From NCBI GenBank assembly GCA_017438265.1, contig JAFRVZ010000066.1, positions 1 through 35,525 on the forward strand: a stretch of DNA of 35,525 bases, read 5' to 3'. This document shows positions 34,342-35,525 of the stretch, piece after piece. The stretch is from Bacteroidales bacterium (lineage in GTDB: Bacteria; Bacteroidota; Bacteroidia; Bacteroidales; UBA932). The translations under genes were made by a program, and so were the position numbers. The notes under the pieces were generated by a model. It saw only the letters and a program-made list of their open reading frames with translations, did not search any database and had not been told where the DNA came from. Numbering within the stretch: position 1 is the stretch's first letter; each line of letters starts with the position of its first letter.

Positions 34342-35280
34342 ATGGACAGAAGACAATTCCTTGAAAGTATGGCGCTGCTCGGAGCGGCGGCAGGCGTGAT
34401 GCCGGCGGCCCTGGGCGGCTGTTCGCCTGCCGGCGGCAAGGGCTGGCGCGGCAAATTCGACGAAAACCTCGTCTGCATCATTTCCGACCTCCACACCAAC
34501 CCCGGCAGCTACCAGCCGGAAAAGCTGAAAAGGGTCGTCGCGGACATCCTCGCGATGAATCCGCGCCCCCGGAACGTGATTTCCCTGGGCGACAACGCCT
34601 ACCTGACCGGCAAGGATGAGGAATATGCCCTGCTGAAGGAGATCCTCGCGCCGCTGGACGGCTCCGGCATCGTCTTCACGATGGCCCACGGCAACCACGA
34701 CCGCCGGGAGAACTTCGTCAAGTTCTTCCCGGAGCAGGTGGCCTCCTCCGCGCTTCCGGACCGCCTCGTCCACGTCGTCGGAACCCCCCGGGCCGACCTG
34801 ATCGTGCTCGACTCGCTCCAGGAGCCGGAGGACACGACGACCTGGATCACCCCGGGTGCGCTCGACGACGCGCAGAAGGCCTGGCTGGAGAGCCGGCTGA
34901 ACGCCACGACGGACAAGCCTGTCTTCGTCATGTCCCACCACCCGATCGATGAGGTGAAGATCAACGCCCTCCTGACGGGCAGCCCGACCTGCTGCGGCTA
35001 CATCCACGGCCACGACCACGTCTGGCGCACCGACTGGATCAAGAAGAGCTACGGCAGCCGCCGCATCGTCCGGACGCTCTGCGTCCCCTCGACCGGCCAC
35101 TGGGGCGACATCGGTTACACCCTCCTGCGCCTGGAGGAAGACCGCGCCGTCGCGACCCTCCACGAGTACGAGTATTTCTTCCCGGAGCCGGCGCAGCCCG
35201 ATGAGCCCAGGCCCGCCGAGTGGGCCGCCATCGAGGCGGACCACCGCGGCGCGACCTGCACCTTCGTCTACGCCCGATAG
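34342..35280 (+). CDS. Tat-exported lipoprotein metallophosphoesterase (calcineurin-like)
   Basis: This 312-residue protein has a twin-arginine signal (MDRRQFLE, R3-R4) followed by a hydrophobic stretch and a lipobox ALGGC (C27), so it should be exported folded and lipidated. The calcineurin-like metal site is complete: SDLH (D49, H51), LGDN (D84), HGNHD (N118, H119), SHHP and GHDHVW. The family hydrolyses phosphomonoesters or phosphodiesters, including cyclic nucleotides in CpdA; the substrate is unknown here. Folding before export fits a metal enzyme that acquires its metals in the cytoplasm. It is divergent from the RAYT gene with a 64-bp shared promoter region, and a 112-bp element begins 1 bp past its stop. 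Confidence 0.92.
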   Translation: MDRRQFLESMALLGAAAGVMPAALGGCSPAGGKGWRGKFDENLVCIISDLHTNPGSYQPEKLKRVVADILAMNPRPRNVISLGDNAYLTGKDEEYALLKEILAPLDGSGIVFTMAHGNHDRRENFVKFFPEQVASSALPDRLVHVVGTPRADLIVLDSLQEPEDTTTWITPGALDDAQKAWLESRLNATTDKPVFVMSHHPIDEVKINALLTGSPTCCGYIHGHDHVWRTDWIKKSYGSRRIVRTLCVPSTGHWGDIGYTLLRLEEDRAVATLHEYEYFFPEPAQPDEPRPAEWAAIEADHRGATCTFVYAR

Positions 35281-35281
35281 C

Positions 35282-35393
35282 CGCTGCCACGCAAATAACT
35301 GGAAACCAACATTTTAAATAGAACAGAAGTGCCCGATTTCAGGCACTTCTGTTCTATTTAAATCTCCGCATATCAGCGACTTGCGTGGCAGCG
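35282..35393. repeat. 112-bp palindromic element, copy 2 (best preserved)
   Basis: The 13-bp ends CGCTGCCACGCAA (35282-35294) and TTGCGTGGCAGCG (35381-35393) are perfect inverted repeats. The central stem 35313-35333 / 35342-35362 is 21 bp and perfect with an 8-base loop. Outer and inner arms share the midpoint 35337.5. The right half is the inverted 51/53 match to the left half of copy 1. The element starts 1 bp after the phosphoesterase stop, so its hairpin is positioned to terminate that gene. Confidence 0.92.
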
Positions 35394-35525
35394 CCGACAG
35401 GGCAGACGGGCGGAGCAGGAGGGGCGGGGCAGGAGGGGCGGGGCGGCAGGAAGGAGTCTGCTGTTTCCGGAATCTATGGCCGCCCGCGGCCGTATGAGCG
35501 GGAGGGGCCCGCAAGCGCAGCGCAG
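35394..35525 (+). other. G-rich tract and unassigned sequence at the window edge
   Basis: GGGG runs at 35421-35424, 35426-35429, 35435-35438 and 35440-35443 are separated by 1-5 bases, a two-sided GGGGCGGGG repeat with quadruplex potential. It lies on the conserved side of copy 2 of the 112-bp element. From 35450 to the end no gene can be supported. Confidence 0.5.

Noticed and set aside
33199..35393. A composite transposon carrying the RAYT and phosphoesterase genes
   Set aside because: No target-site duplication is visible at the ends, the matching arms cover only 53 bp, and a third copy stands alone at 21502; independently dispersed repeats explain it better.

Overview
This window is a GC-rich (about 60-65% by eye) chromosomal segment of a member of the Bacteroidota, most likely an uncultured Bacteroidales lineage. 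Three things point there. Several intergenic regions carry the Bacteroidota -7 promoter box TAnnTTTG. Start codons lack Shine-Dalgarno sequences and usually follow short A/T-rich leaders. The gene content is typical of Bacteroidales: a pRiA4b ORF-3-like gene beside miaA, serC-serA-DUF1015, paired deoxynucleoside kinases and a FucP/FHS-type sugar permease with a ROK kinase. All 30 calls rest on reading motifs in the translated sequence; no database search was possible.

Layout. (1) 1-1502, plus strand: the 3' end of dnaX and a complete lptB. (2) 1503-2372: a noncoding region holding a 162-bp nested palindrome, another inverted repeat, a G-run tract and a large terminator-like hairpin. (3) 2373-15010, minus strand: ten tightly packed genes (yigZ, serC, serA, DUF1015, recQ, dnaG, metG, a HAD phosphatase, a LOG-family protein, a flavodoxin-like protein) that look like one long transcription unit with several 4-bp ATGA overlaps. 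(4) 15076-16542, plus: a pRiA4b ORF-3-like gene and miaA. (5) 16539-19643, minus: sugar permease, ROK kinase and an FKBP lipoprotein, divergent from an AraC-family regulator (19889-20812, plus). (6) 20813-21666: a noncoding region with a strong promoter-to-terminator cassette (candidate small RNA) and palindromic repeats. (7) 21667-27830, minus: class A acid phosphatase, TonB-dependent receptor, long-chain acyl-CoA synthetase and two deoxynucleoside kinases. (8) 27884-33157, plus: MBL hydrolase, uvrA, a uridine-kinase-like protein and an EamA transporter, probably one operon. (9) 33158-35525: a RAYT-like HUH transposase gene and a Tat-lipoprotein phosphoesterase, bracketed by two inverted copies of a 112-bp palindromic repeat.

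The most interesting signal is the repeat biology. Three elements (21502-21613, 33199-33310, 35282-35393) are each exactly 112 bp. Each has terminal inverted repeats beginning CGCTGCC and a central hairpin built on AGAAGTGCC/GGCACTTCT. Two of them flank an intact REP-associated tyrosine transposase (RAYT) gene and share a 53-bp arm at 51/53 positions in opposite orientation. One side of each element is followed by a G-rich tract. Two further symmetric palindromes (1876-2037 and 21287-21388) share the 'outer arms plus central hairpin' plan. I infer a RAYT-mobilised, REPIN-like repeat system in Bacteroidota. Separately, two large hairpins (2270-2325 and 24511-24575) show compensating stem changes, and a short dispersed repeat (core CGAGCGAAGCGAAGG) occurs in five places, once in frame inside dnaX.
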